NCBI GenBank assembly: GCA_002316005.1
Contig: DCIM01000069.1
Span: forward strand, 31,897-57,654
Direction: 5' to 3'
Length of the DNA: 25,758 nucleotides
From: Prevotellaceae bacterium UBA1726
GTDB taxonomy: Bacteria; Bacteroidota; Bacteroidia; Bacteroidales; Bacteroidaceae
The notes beneath the pieces are model-generated. The model ran no database searches, was not told the origin of the DNA, and worked only from the letters and a program-made list of their open reading frames with translations. Shown in pieces: positions 7,899-16,766 of the stretch. The number at the start of each line of letters is the position of its first letter. Positions within the stretch are counted from its first letter, which is position 1. Position numbers and translations under genes: made by a program.

Positions 7899-9344
7899 TT
7901 AGTGGTTGTTTACAGTAGCCAAAACCGATTTGTCTACTTTAACTGAATATTTCTTACGCAGTTCTGCAACCCATTGTGCTTCCAATTGCTCCTGATAGTC
8001 AGCAACAACAAGACCTTTTACATCAGCGTAGTTTTCTGGCGCTTTGAGAATCTTGCCAAATGTTGCAGTATTAGGATAGCCCTTCATTTCCTTGATCTTT
8101 GCTTCCTCGTTGAATTCGTACTTGTCAACAATAGGATTGTCACCCTTCTTGAACACGCCCTTTTCTACGCGAATACGAAGTACGCTGTCATTATTGAATG
8201 TAGAACGGAGTTTCTCATTCCACTTATCAAAAGCAAGGCCATTTACAGAAGCCTTAACAGCCTCTACATCAGCAGCTTCCTTTGTACGATAGGCGATACC
8301 CTTAAAACGAGGTTCGTCCCACGCGTACTTCTTCTTATTCTTCTTGAAGAACTTCTCGAGTCCAGCCTCATCCTTGGCTGCTTTGTCCCATACCTTCTGG
8401 TTGCTGATTTCATAGAGCAGCAATCCATCGTGATATTCCTGAATAAGATTTCTCAAATCAGAATCTTCCGCCATCATCTGCTCACGCTTTTCAGCAAGTA
8501 CCTGGTCAGGAGTTGTCAGGTTGCCACGAGCCTTTGCAATTGAATCAAGACGCTCATTGATGATCTGGTTCTTGATGCCACGCTGCTCAATATAGTTCAA
8601 GATGTTTGTGCGAAGCGAGTCATAAGGGAAGAAATTACCCTTGTCACGCAACTGGATGATATGGAAACCGGCATTAGTCTTTACAGGTTCAGCAGTATCA
8701 CCTTTCTTCATAGAGAAGATCTTATCATTAAACTCAGGCAGAGTCTGGCCATTCTGCAACCAAGGCAGTTCACCCCCATCCTTCACAGAACCCTTGTCGT
8801 CAGAGTATTTCTTCGCAAGTTCTGTAAACAGAGTCTGATCGAAATTGGCTGCCTTCAATACATTATACAATGAATCAGCCTTTGCCTTTGCAGCTGCAAC
8901 CTCTGCGTCAGTAGCTGTCTGGCGAGCAAGAACAAGGATATGAGCTGGTTTTACAAGACCACCCATACTATCAATACGATGCTGTGTCTCTGAATAAATC
9001 TCGCGGGCCTTAGCCTCAACATCTGCATCTGTAATCATTGCAGGACGAATCTGCTGATCACGATAAGAAGCAAACTCCGACTTGAAAGAAGGCAGAGTAT
9101 CCATCTTTGCATCAAGAGCTGCAGCAACCTTCAACTTATAGTTGACAAACAAGTCAACATATTCAGTTACAGTCTTTTTGTCAATGACACCTTCTGAATT
9201 ATTCTTGTTATAGGAATACTCAAATTCCGAACGAGTTACAGGTACTCCGTTAATTGTCATCACGACAGGATCGTTGGCATTCTGAGCAACAGAAGTCAAA
9301 GCACAGAGCATAAATGCCACTGATAAGATATTTCTCAATTTCAT
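7899..9344 (-). CDS. Parvulin-type periplasmic peptidylprolyl isomerase
   Basis: 481 residues. Signal peptide (about 1-20, ending TSVAQ). The N-terminal segment NDPVVMTINGVPVTRSEFEY is typical of Bacteroidota PPIases of the SurA/PrsA kind. One clear parvulin domain spans about 130-245 (VKPAHILV at its start, GGELPWLQNG, then AGFHIIQLRDKG). The C-terminal half (about 250-481) is helical and charged, with KKNKKKYAWDEPRFKG resembling a weak second parvulin-like region. It probably assists outer-membrane or periplasmic protein folding. The ATG lies 49 bp after the guaB stop, with a short GC-rich hairpin between and no visible promoter, so it may be transcribed from guaB. Confidence 0.9.
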   Translation of the reverse strand: MKLRNILSVAFMLCALTSVAQNANDPVVMTINGVPVTRSEFEYSYNKNNSEGVIDKKTVTEYVDLFVNYKLKVAAALDAKMDTLPSFKSEFASYRDQQIRPAMITDADVEAKAREIYSETQHRIDSMGGLVKPAHILVLARQTATDAEVAAAKAKADSLYNVLKAANFDQTLFTELAKKYSDDKGSVKDGGELPWLQNGQTLPEFNDKIFSMKKGDTAEPVKTNAGFHIIQLRDKGNFFPYDSLRTNILNYIEQRGIKNQIINERLDSIAKARGNLTTPDQVLAEKREQMMAEDSDLRNLIQEYHDGLLLYEISNQKVWDKAAKDEAGLEKFFKKNKKKYAWDEPRFKGIAYRTKEAADVEAVKASVNGLAFDKWNEKLRSTFNNDSVLRIRVEKGVFKKGDNPIVDKYEFNEEAKIKEMKGYPNTATFGKILKAPENYADVKGLVVADYQEQLEAQWVAELRKKYSVKVDKSVLATVNNH

Positions 9345-9360
9345 TATTTTTATTGTTTAT

Positions 9361-9377
9361 GCCCGGACGAACCGGGC
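9361..9377. other. GC-rich hairpin between guaB and PPIase gene
   Basis: GCCCGG (9361-9366) and CCGGGC (9372-9377) form a 6-bp stem with a 5-nt loop. On the minus (transcribed) strand it is followed by CATAAACAATAAAAA, which lacks a T tract, so it is a poor terminator for guaB. On the plus strand it is followed by TTTGTTTATT. It may serve as an RNA processing or stability element. Function unknown. Confidence 0.5.
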
Positions 9378-9393
9378 TTTGTTTATTCACTAA

Positions 9394-10872
9394 TTACTGA
9401 GGGCGGCTATAGTTTGGTGCCTCGCTTGTGATGATAACCTCATGAGGATGGCTCTCAAGTACACCAGCATTTGTAATGCGCACAAACTTAGCGTTATGCA
9501 AAGCCTCAATGCTGCCAGCACCGCAATAGCCCATACCAGAACGAAGACCACCGACAAGCTGGTAGATAACCTCCTGAACAGTTCCTTTGTAAGGTACACG
9601 ACCAGCGATTCCCTCTGGCACGAGTTTCTTAGTTTCCTTCACTCCGCCCTGGAAATAACGATCGGCAGAACCTTTCTCCATAGCCTCAAGAGAACCCATA
9701 CCACGGTATGACTTGAACTTACGGCCATTATAAAGGATTGTCTCGCCTGGAGCTTCTTCTGTTCCGGCAACAAGCGAACCAACCATCACGCAATATCCAC
9801 CTGCAGCGATTGCCTTAACAACATCACCTGAATAGCGAAGACCACCATCTGCAATGAGAGGTACACCAGTGCCTTCAAGTGCCTTTGCAACATCATATAC
9901 TGCAGAAAGCTGTGGAACTCCGACACCTGCGACAACACGAGTTGTACAGATAGAACCAGGACCGATACCCACCTTTACAGCATCTGCACCAGCCTCAACG
10001 AGCATCTTTGCAGCCTCGCCAGTAGCAATGTTTCCTACAACGATGTCAACATCTGGGAAAGCAGCCTTAGCCTCACGAACCTTCTCAATAACGCCCTTAG
10101 AGTGACCGTGTGCAGTATCAATAACGATTGCATCAACGCCAGCCTTCACAAGAGCTTCCATACGCTGGAAAGTATCAGCTGTAACGCCAACACCGGCAGC
10201 AACTCTCAAGCGTCCCTTTTCATCCTTGCAAGCCATTGGCTTATCCTTAGCCTTTGTAATGTCCTTGTAAGTGATAAGACCAATGAGATGGTTCTCGTCG
10301 TCAACAACAGGGAGTTTCTCAATTCTGTGCTCCATCAAGATCTGAGAAGCAGAATCCAGATCAGTCTGCTGATGAGTAACAACAAGGTTCTCCGAAGTCA
10401 TAACCTCATCAATCAACTTATTCAACTCACGCTGGAAACGGAGGTCGCGGTTTGTAACAATACCCACAAGATGGTTTTCATCATCAACAACAGGGATACC
10501 GCCAATGTGGTATTCTGCCATAAGGTCGAGGGCATCTTTTACTGTTGAACCACGCTTGATTGTAACAGGATCATAGATCATACCGTTCTCTGCACGCTTC
10601 ACGATAGCCACCTGACGAGCCTGCTCCTCAATTGACATATTCTTATGAATAACACCAATACCACCTTCACGAGCAATAGCGATAGCCATTGGTGCTTCTG
10701 TAACTGTATCCATAGCGGCAGTAACAAAAGGAACCTTCAACTCGATATGACGAGAGAACTTGGTTGAGAGAGACACTTCACGAGGCAAAACCTCTGAATA
10801 AGCTGGTACAAGGAGGACATCGTCGTAAGTAAGACCGTCCATTACAATTTTATCGGCAACAAATGATGACAT
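9394..10872 (-). CDS. guaB: Inosine-5'-monophosphate dehydrogenase
   Basis: 492 residues, the usual bacterial length. NAD-dependent oxidation of IMP to XMP, the committed step of GMP synthesis. The (beta/alpha)8 barrel is interrupted by two CBS domains (about 98-210; VTIKRGSTVKDAL and HQQTDLDSASQIL) that usually bind adenine nucleotides. The catalytic cysteine is Cys309 in GIGPGSICTTR; the flap has the YRGMGSL segment (389-395). The C-terminus GYCGAGSIEAL is also conserved. It has its own -7 box with a dyad just upstream. It is probably followed by readthrough into the PPIase genes. Confidence 0.97.
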   Translation of the reverse strand: MSSFVADKIVMDGLTYDDVLLVPAYSEVLPREVSLSTKFSRHIELKVPFVTAAMDTVTEAPMAIAIAREGGIGVIHKNMSIEEQARQVAIVKRAENGMIYDPVTIKRGSTVKDALDLMAEYHIGGIPVVDDENHLVGIVTNRDLRFQRELNKLIDEVMTSENLVVTHQQTDLDSASQILMEHRIEKLPVVDDENHLIGLITYKDITKAKDKPMACKDEKGRLRVAAGVGVTADTFQRMEALVKAGVDAIVIDTAHGHSKGVIEKVREAKAAFPDVDIVVGNIATGEAAKMLVEAGADAVKVGIGPGSICTTRVVAGVGVPQLSAVYDVAKALEGTGVPLIADGGLRYSGDVVKAIAAGGYCVMVGSLVAGTEEAPGETILYNGRKFKSYRGMGSLEAMEKGSADRYFQGGVKETKKLVPEGIAGRVPYKGTVQEVIYQLVGGLRSGMGYCGAGSIEALHNAKFVRITNAGVLESHPHEVIITSEAPNYSRPQ

Positions 10873-10894
10873 AGTATAAAAAATTTATTGCATG

Positions 10895-10927
10895 CAAAAT
10901 TAGCACAAAAAATTGAGATTCTTGTGC
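10895..10927 (-). promoter_or_regulatory. guaB -7 box with adjoining dyad
   Basis: Minus-strand TAATTTTG (plus 10895-10902) matches TAnnTTTG; no -33 TTG is seen at the right distance. Directly upstream lies an inverted repeat GCACAA (10903-10908)/TTGTGC (10922-10927), filling the space where RNA polymerase would sit between the two boxes. This is where a repressor operator could lie, but no regulator is identified. The predicted leader is about 16 nt. Confidence 0.5.
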
Positions 10928-10987
10928 TTTATAACCAATTCTTAAACGGAATTAATTCTATTTAACGCAGAGATTTTAACATTTATG

Positions 10988-13174
10988 TTAGTTTGCCACT
11001 TCAGAAAGGAATTTCAGGCGCATCAATCTCACTTCCTCTTCAGTATAAAATTCGCCTAATTCCTTCATAGCAACACTGAGTCTGTCAGTATCACTTTCAT
11101 AGAAATAGTCATAAATGTCTTCTATCTGGTCATCATCAAGGATTTCCTCAATGTAATAGCCGATATTGATTTTTGTACCACTATAGACAATAGCCTCCAA
11201 TTCGTCGAGGAGCTGCGAGAACTGCAATCCAAGTGTCTTGGCAAGTTCGTCGAGAGGAGTGCGAAGGTCTATCTTCTCAATAATCTTGAGTTTTTTCAAC
11301 GACTTATTAGCCACGCTCTTGATTCGGATATCACCAGGACGTTCAATTTCGTTCTCATCACAATATTTCTTGATGAGCTTAAGGAACTCCTCGCCAAAGC
11401 GAGCCGCCTTACCATGACCTACGCCAGGAATATTGCGGAGTTCTTCCTCTGTAATTGGATAGACAGTAGCCATCTGCTCGAGCGACACATCCTGGAATAC
11501 CACATAAGGAGGAACTTCCTTCTTCTGTGCCACTTCCCTACGAAGTTCCTTGAGCATTGCATAGAGTTCTGGAGAAAGGACATTGTCGCCCTCTGAAGTC
11601 TCAACATAACTATCATCGTTGAATTCAACATCATCAACAACCATAAATGAAGTTGGTTCATTAAGGAAACGCTTTCCTGCAGCAGTTATTCTCAGCAAAC
11701 CGTAATTCTCGACTTCCTTCTTCAAGTAGCCGTAGATGAGTGCCTGACGGAACACAGCATTAAGGATTGTTGGTGGGATATCAATTCCCGAACCGAATTC
11801 CTCAAGTTGATCGTGATGATGAGAAACGATGTCGTGGTTGGTGACACCACGCATGAAATCTATTACATAAGTCTGCTTGAACTTCTCTTTCAGCACCGAA
11901 ACAGCCTGTAAAACAGCAACAAGGATATCCTTTGCCTCGTGCTTTTCCTTTGGATGCTTGCAGTTATCGCAGTTTCCGCAGTTCTCCACATCATATTCCT
12001 CGCCGAAATAATTCAGCAGCAGTTTACGACGGCAAACTGACGATTCTGCATAGGCAGCAGTATCCTGAAGAAGCTGGCGACCGATATCCTGCTCATTCAC
12101 AGGCTTAACCTCCATGAATTTTTCTAACTTCTTGAGGTCATTATGCGAATAATATGTCAAGCAGATACCTTCTCCGCCATCACGGCCCGCACGACCAGTT
12201 TCCTGATAGTAGCCTTCAAGGCTCTTTGGAATATCATAATGTATTACAAAGCGCACATCCGGCTTGTCGATTCCCATACCGAATGCGATTGTTGCAACAA
12301 TGATATCAATTCTTTCCATCAGAAAATCGTCCTGTGTCTGAGAACGCACTTCCGACTCAAGACCAGCGTGATAAGCAGCCACCTTTATATCATTTGCGGC
12401 AAGATGAGCGGCAAGTTGCTCCACTTTCTTACGCGAGAGACAATAGATGATACCGCTTTTCCCCGGATGCTGCTTGATGAATTTGACGATGTTATTATCA
12501 ACTTCCTTAGTCTTCTGGCGTACTTCGTAATAAAGATTTGGGCGGTTGAACGAACTCTTGAATTCCTTCGCATCAGGAATGCCAAGGTTTTTTTTGATGT
12601 CCGAGCGCACCTTGTCTGTTGCCGTTGCTGTAAGGGCGATGATTGGAGCTCGACCAATTCGCTCTACAGCTTTACGGATATTACGATAGTCAGGGCGGAA
12701 ATCGTGTCCCCATTCCGAAATACAATGGGCTTCATCTATGGCATAGAACGAGACCTTCACCTCGCTAAGGAAGCGCACATTCTCCTCTTTAGCAAGTGAT
12801 TCCGGTGCTACATACAGAAGACGCGTTTTCCCGCTCTTCACATCATCCATAACCTGAAGAATAGCCTGGCGATTCAAAGAAGAATTCATATAGTGAGCCA
12901 TACCGTCCTTCTCGCTCAATCCATTGATGACATCTACCTGATTTTTCATCAACGCAATGAGCGGCGAGACCACAACAGCAGTACCGTCCATCAGCAAGGA
13001 CGGCAACTGATAGCAGAGGCTTTTTCCTCCACCTGTAGGCATAAGCACGAAAGTGTCGTTGCCGTCAAGCAGGTTTTGGATTATCTCCTCTTGCTCACCT
13101 TTGAATTTGTCAAAGCCGAAATAATGCTTAAGCGTTTCGGCCATTTGCTTCTTTAATTCAACTCCTTCTTTCAT
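10988..13174 (-). CDS. recQ: ATP-dependent DNA helicase RecQ
   Basis: 728 residues, longer than the roughly 610 of E. coli RecQ. Walker A PTGGGKS (46-52), DEAH (147-150), aromatic-rich loop SEWGHDFR (153-160), helicase motif VI QETGRAGRDG (324-333). Zinc cysteines are C381, C399, C402 and C405, followed by the RQC winged helix (about 415-520) and an HRDC domain (about 545-620, IPGVGHGKAARFGEEF). The extra C-terminus (about 625-728) looks like an added helical, HTH-like module found in long RecQ proteins. It unwinds recombination and fork structures 3' to 5'. It begins 29 bp after clpX with no visible promoter, so it probably shares the clpX transcript. Confidence 0.96.
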   Translation of the reverse strand: MKEGVELKKQMAETLKHYFGFDKFKGEQEEIIQNLLDGNDTFVLMPTGGGKSLCYQLPSLLMDGTAVVVSPLIALMKNQVDVINGLSEKDGMAHYMNSSLNRQAILQVMDDVKSGKTRLLYVAPESLAKEENVRFLSEVKVSFYAIDEAHCISEWGHDFRPDYRNIRKAVERIGRAPIIALTATATDKVRSDIKKNLGIPDAKEFKSSFNRPNLYYEVRQKTKEVDNNIVKFIKQHPGKSGIIYCLSRKKVEQLAAHLAANDIKVAAYHAGLESEVRSQTQDDFLMERIDIIVATIAFGMGIDKPDVRFVIHYDIPKSLEGYYQETGRAGRDGGEGICLTYYSHNDLKKLEKFMEVKPVNEQDIGRQLLQDTAAYAESSVCRRKLLLNYFGEEYDVENCGNCDNCKHPKEKHEAKDILVAVLQAVSVLKEKFKQTYVIDFMRGVTNHDIVSHHHDQLEEFGSGIDIPPTILNAVFRQALIYGYLKKEVENYGLLRITAAGKRFLNEPTSFMVVDDVEFNDDSYVETSEGDNVLSPELYAMLKELRREVAQKKEVPPYVVFQDVSLEQMATVYPITEEELRNIPGVGHGKAARFGEEFLKLIKKYCDENEIERPGDIRIKSVANKSLKKLKIIEKIDLRTPLDELAKTLGLQFSQLLDELEAIVYSGTKINIGYYIEEILDDDQIEDIYDYFYESDTDRLSVAMKELGEFYTEEEVRLMRLKFLSEVAN

Positions 13175-13203
13175 TCAGGTTCTTAGTTTAGGATTCTATC
13201 TTG

Positions 13204-14418
13204 TTATAGTCGTGACTTGTCGAGTTGAGCTTTAGCGTAGTCGAGGGTTACTGTGAAGGTCTTCTGCCGTTTAGACGGGATTTCGAACATTGCGTCAATC
13301 ATTATCGATTCAACAATAGACCTCAGTCCTCGAGCTCCGAGTTTATATTCCACAGCCTTTTCAACAATAAAATCGAGTGTTTCGTCTGCGAAAGTCAGTT
13401 TTATTCCGTCCATCTCAAAGAGTTTCTGATACTGCTTGACGATTGAGTTCTTTGGCTCTGAGAGAATTCTTCGCAAGGCTTCCTTATCGAGTGGATTAAG
13501 GTAAGTCAATACAGGAAGACGGCCAATGATTTCAGGAATAAGTCCGAACGACTTCAAATCCTGAGGAAGGATGTATTTCATCATATCTTCCTTATCAATA
13601 TGGCGAAGGTTCTGTACTGAGTTATAACCTACCGTGTGGGTATTCAAGCGCTGAGCAATCTTACGCTCAATTCCATCGAAAGCACCACCACAGATGAACA
13701 GAATATTGCTTGTGTTGACATGAATATAGTCCTGATCAGGGTGCTTACGACCACCCTTTGGTGGTACATTCACCATTGTGCCTTCGAGCAACTTGAGCAA
13801 TCCCTGCTGAACGCCTTCGCCCGACACATCACGGGTGATTGAAGGATTGTCGCTCTTGCGGGCAATCTTGTCAATCTCGTCAATGAACACAATGCCTCGC
13901 TCGGCTTTTTCCACATCATAGTCGGCCACCTGAAGGAGACGTGAAAGGATACTCTCAACATCCTCGCCCACATAACCGGCCTCTGTAAATACAGTAGCAT
14001 CTACGATGGTGAAAGGCACTTCGAGCAGTTTTGCAATGGTACGAGCCAGGAGAGTCTTACCTGTACCTGTGCTTCCCACCATAATGATATTACTCTTCTC
14101 GATCTCTACCCCACTCTCATCCTGTGGCTGCATCAGTCGCTTGTAGTGGTTATAAACAGAAACCGACAAATATCTTTTTGCTTCATCCTGACCAATGATG
14201 TACTGATCAAGATAGTCTTTTATTTCTTTTGGCTTTGGTACCTTCTTGAATTCAGCAGGTTTTGAACCTTTCGAACCATCGTTTTTGGCCATAGCCGAAA
14301 GCACAATCTCGTGAGCCTGCTGAGCACAATCGTCACAGATGAAGCCGTTGAGACCGGAGATGAGCAAACGCACATCCTTCTCGCTTCGTCCGCAGAAAGT
14401 ACATATCTTTTTTGGCAT
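13204..14418 (-). CDS. clpX: ATP-dependent Clp protease ATP-binding subunit ClpX
   Basis: 404 residues. The N-terminal zinc-binding domain has C6, C9, C28 and C31. The AAA+ core has Walker A GSTGTGKT (115-122), pore loop GYVG (148-151), Walker B IVFIDEID (176-183) and a C-terminal sensor 2 region with LGARGLRSI. It unfolds tagged substrates and feeds them to ClpP, whose gene lies immediately upstream. The ClpP-docking loop, IGF in E. coli, appears to be VGY within NTHTVGYNS; I infer this from position only. Start ATG at 14416-14418 gives the canonical MPKKICTFCG opening. A hairpin separates it from clpP, and recQ follows 29 bp downstream. Confidence 0.97.
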   Translation of the reverse strand: MPKKICTFCGRSEKDVRLLISGLNGFICDDCAQQAHEIVLSAMAKNDGSKGSKPAEFKKVPKPKEIKDYLDQYIIGQDEAKRYLSVSVYNHYKRLMQPQDESGVEIEKSNIIMVGSTGTGKTLLARTIAKLLEVPFTIVDATVFTEAGYVGEDVESILSRLLQVADYDVEKAERGIVFIDEIDKIARKSDNPSITRDVSGEGVQQGLLKLLEGTMVNVPPKGGRKHPDQDYIHVNTSNILFICGGAFDGIERKIAQRLNTHTVGYNSVQNLRHIDKEDMMKYILPQDLKSFGLIPEIIGRLPVLTYLNPLDKEALRRILSEPKNSIVKQYQKLFEMDGIKLTFADETLDFIVEKAVEYKLGARGLRSIVESIMIDAMFEIPSKRQKTFTVTLDYAKAQLDKSRL

Positions 14419-14460
14419 ATTAAGTTATATTCGTTATACAATCTGAGCTCTCGCCCAGTA

Positions 14461-14508
14461 AAAAACAGTAAATTGCTAACCCTGACTACATTGAATCAGG
14501 GATAGCAA
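14461..14508 (-). terminator. Attenuator-like hairpin between clpP and clpX
   Basis: TTGCTAACCCTGA (14473-14485) pairs with TCAGGGATAGCAA (14496-14508), 13 bp with one mismatch. On the minus strand the stem is followed by TTTACTG and then TTTTTT, so the U tract is displaced 7 nt from the stem. This suggests partial termination rather than a full stop, giving more clpP than clpX message. No TAnnTTTG promoter is visible between it and clpX. Confidence 0.65.
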
Positions 14509-14521
14509 CTCGTCATTTGGC

Positions 14522-15187
14522 TTAGCCTTTTCTTACAAGTACTGAGTCAATCATTCCGTATTCCTTTGCCTCTTCTGCTGTCATCCAGTAGTTACGGTCG
14601 GAATCCTGCCATACTTTCTCGTAAGGAGTGTGCGAATGGTTGGAAATGATTGTATAGAGTTCCTTCTTGAACTTCTGTATCTCCTTTGCCTCGATTTCGA
14701 TATCAGATGCCTGACCTGATACTCCGCCGAGTGGCTGATGAATCATTACACGACTGTGAGGAAGGGCCGAACGCTTTCCCTCTGCACCTGCAACAAGGAG
14801 TACAGCACCCATTGAAGCCGCCATACCTGTACAGATGGTCTGTACATCCGACTGAATGAACTGCATTGTGTCGTAGATTCCGAGTCCTGCTGTTACGCTT
14901 CCGCCAGGGGAGTTGATGTAGATGGAGATATCTTTGCCTGGGTCAGTTGAGTCAAGATAGAGCAACTGCGCCTGAAGGGTGTTAGCTGTGTAGTCGTCAA
15001 TCTGTGTGCCAAGGAAGATTATTCGGTCCATCATAAGGCGTGAGAATACATCCATCTGAGTGACATTCAGCTGACGCTCTTCAAGGATGTAAGGGTTTAA
15101 GTACTGATTCTGAGCACTTACAACATCGTCGAGCACCATTCCGTTGATGCCCATGTGCTTTGTAGCAAACTTTCTAAAATCGTTCAT
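14522..15187 (-). CDS. clpP: ATP-dependent Clp protease proteolytic subunit ClpP
   Basis: 221 residues. Serine peptidase that forms a double heptameric barrel with ClpX. Nucleophile Ser125 is in GMAASMGAVL, His150 in RVMIHQPLGG, and the oxyanion strand GGSV is at 95-98. The third triad residue, Asp in DxDRDxFM(S/T)A of other ClpPs, aligns with Asn199 in DSDRNYWMTA (codon AAC, plus 14591-14593). The N-terminal stretch before residue 35 is longer than in E. coli and is probably a propeptide or flexible extension. The gene follows tig and precedes clpX, the common order in bacteria. Its promoter lies inside an inverted repeat at 15219-15281. Confidence 0.97.
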   Translation of the reverse strand: MNDFRKFATKHMGINGMVLDDVVSAQNQYLNPYILEERQLNVTQMDVFSRLMMDRIIFLGTQIDDYTANTLQAQLLYLDSTDPGKDISIYINSPGGSVTAGLGIYDTMQFIQSDVQTICTGMAASMGAVLLVAGAEGKRSALPHSRVMIHQPLGGVSGQASDIEIEAKEIQKFKKELYTIISNHSHTPYEKVWQDSDRNYWMTAEEAKEYGMIDSVLVRKG

Positions 15188-15218
15188 CTTATTTACCTTA
15201 TTTATTATATTAAGAAGA

Positions 15219-15281
15219 GGAGGTTTTCGACTTCCTCCCGTCTTCGTAACACAAAGATAGGAAAAAAAGTCGAAAACCTCC
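15219..15281 (-). promoter_or_regulatory. clpP promoter enclosed in a perfect 15-bp inverted repeat
   Basis: GGAGGTTTTCGACTT (15219-15233) and AAGTCGAAAACCTCC (15267-15281) are perfect inverted copies, separated by 33 nt. The loop holds the minus-strand -7 box TATCTTTG (plus 15252-15259). A -33-like TTTG (plus 15283-15286) is 23 bp upstream, slightly far. Readthrough RNA from tig would contain both arms and fold; RNA started at this promoter would contain only the second. In that shorter RNA GGAGG and CCTCC can form a small hairpin in the leader. Confidence 0.65.
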
Positions 15282-15311
15282 CCAAAATTGAGAGATTTTT
15301 TTCAAAATCGC

Positions 15312-16664
15312 TTATTTTTCTTCCATGAGCTTGTTGAACTCGTCAAGAGTTACCTCTTTCTCGTCGAGTTTAACAACACTCTTGAGTGCCTGTGTGAGCT
15401 TGATGTCAACAGCACGATCAACAAGACCTTCAATGCTCTGCTGATTCTTCATCATCTCCTCTGCATAGTTCTCAAGATACTCTGTTGGTACATTGTTCAT
15501 ACCATACTGAGCGAACTGTACGCGAGCAGCCTCAACAGCTGTTGCCTTGATGTCTGCATCCTCAATCTTGATGTTGTGTGCAGCAACCAACTGCTCCTTG
15601 ATGAGGTGCCATGTGAGCTGCTTGATTGAGCCTTCGTAGTTCTTCTCAACGAACTCAGCACCCTTGTCCTCGTTTGAAGCGAGCATTACGCGCTTCAGGA
15701 TTGCATCTGGGAATGTGAGCTTGCCAACCTTCTTCTCAATGTGAGCGCGAACGTCCTGGAGGAACTTGAAGTCAGAGTCTGACTGCAACTGTACCTGAAG
15801 ACCTTCTGCAATCTTTGCGCGGAAAGCAGCCTCGTCAGCACATGTTCCCTCGCCAAATACTGAATCGAAGAGTGTCTGGTCAACTGGAGCAGCCTGATAG
15901 CGGCTGATCTCTGTGATCTGATATGAGAAGTCGCCTTCATAGTTTGCAATCTCGTCCTTCTCTACCTTGAGGATAGCAGCGAGCTCAGCATCACCGTACA
16001 TCTGGCGTGGGTTGATTGTGAGAACATCACCAAGCTTTGCTCCGTCGAAGATCTTCTTCTGGTCCTCGTTCTTTACATATGCAGGCATGATTGTAGCCTC
16101 GCTCAATGTAAGACCGCCCTCGAGTGTGTTGCCTTCAGCATCAAGCTGACGAAGGTCACCCTTCAACATATCATTTCCCTCGAATGTCTCTGCCTTTACA
16201 TAGCTACCGCTGCGTGAAGCGAACATCTCAACCTGACGGTCGATGAGTGCGTCATCAGCCTTGATATTGTAGTAAGCTACCTTGTCGCGACCTGAAAGCT
16301 TAACCTCGAACTCTGGAGCTACAGCAATGTCAAATACGAATGTGAATGTAGTGTCCTTCTCAAGATCCTGTGGCACCTGCTTCTCTGATGGCATTGGCTG
16401 ACCAAGCATCTGAATCTTGTTGTCCTGAACATACTTGTAGAGCTGCTCACCAACTACCTTGTTGATGACATCCATCTTCACCTGTGTACCAACCTGCTTC
16501 TTTACAAGTCCCATTGGAACCATACCTGGACGGAATCCAGGGAAGCTTGCCTTCTTACGATAATCCTTGAGCTGCTTCTCAACAGCATCCTTGTAGTCTG
16601 ACTCTTCAAGTGTAAGGGTCATGAGACCATTCACTTTGTCAGGGTTTTCAAATACGATATTCAT
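15312..16664 (-). CDS. tig: Trigger factor, ribosome-associated chaperone
   Basis: 450 residues. The N-terminal ribosome-binding domain holds the signature KASFPGFRPGMVPMGLV (about 38-54), a variant of the GFRxGxxP loop that docks on L23. The middle region (about 150-245) occupies the place of the FKBP-like domain but shows no obvious PPIase active-site pattern, as is usual in this phylum. The rest is the helical C-terminal substrate-binding part, ending TLDEFNKLMEEK. It binds nascent chains at the exit tunnel. Neighbouring clpP-clpX on the same strand link folding with degradation; clpP also has its own promoter. The tig leader is about 95 nt. Confidence 0.95.
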   Translation of the reverse strand: MNIVFENPDKVNGLMTLTLEESDYKDAVEKQLKDYRKKASFPGFRPGMVPMGLVKKQVGTQVKMDVINKVVGEQLYKYVQDNKIQMLGQPMPSEKQVPQDLEKDTTFTFVFDIAVAPEFEVKLSGRDKVAYYNIKADDALIDRQVEMFASRSGSYVKAETFEGNDMLKGDLRQLDAEGNTLEGGLTLSEATIMPAYVKNEDQKKIFDGAKLGDVLTINPRQMYGDAELAAILKVEKDEIANYEGDFSYQITEISRYQAAPVDQTLFDSVFGEGTCADEAAFRAKIAEGLQVQLQSDSDFKFLQDVRAHIEKKVGKLTFPDAILKRVMLASNEDKGAEFVEKNYEGSIKQLTWHLIKEQLVAAHNIKIEDADIKATAVEAARVQFAQYGMNNVPTEYLENYAEEMMKNQQSIEGLVDRAVDIKLTQALKSVVKLDEKEVTLDEFNKLMEEK

Positions 16665-16766
16665 CTTTTATCTTAATTTTGTTTATTATTTCAAACTATG
16701 CTTCTGCATGACCATTAGGGCGCTAAAAAATAGGGCTCCCAAAGGGCGCCACACAAAAAGCGAATG

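Noticed and set aside
9361..9377. Terminator of guaB
   Set aside because: The transcribed strand has no T tract after the stem; the T-rich side faces the plus strand, where no gene ends.
12143..12799. 218-residue plus-strand reading frame opposite recQ
   Set aside because: Entirely within the conserved helicase core of recQ; unlikely composition and no promoter.
13225..13446. Small plus-strand gene inside clpX
   Set aside because: Antisense shadow of the conserved ClpX C-terminus with no supporting signals.
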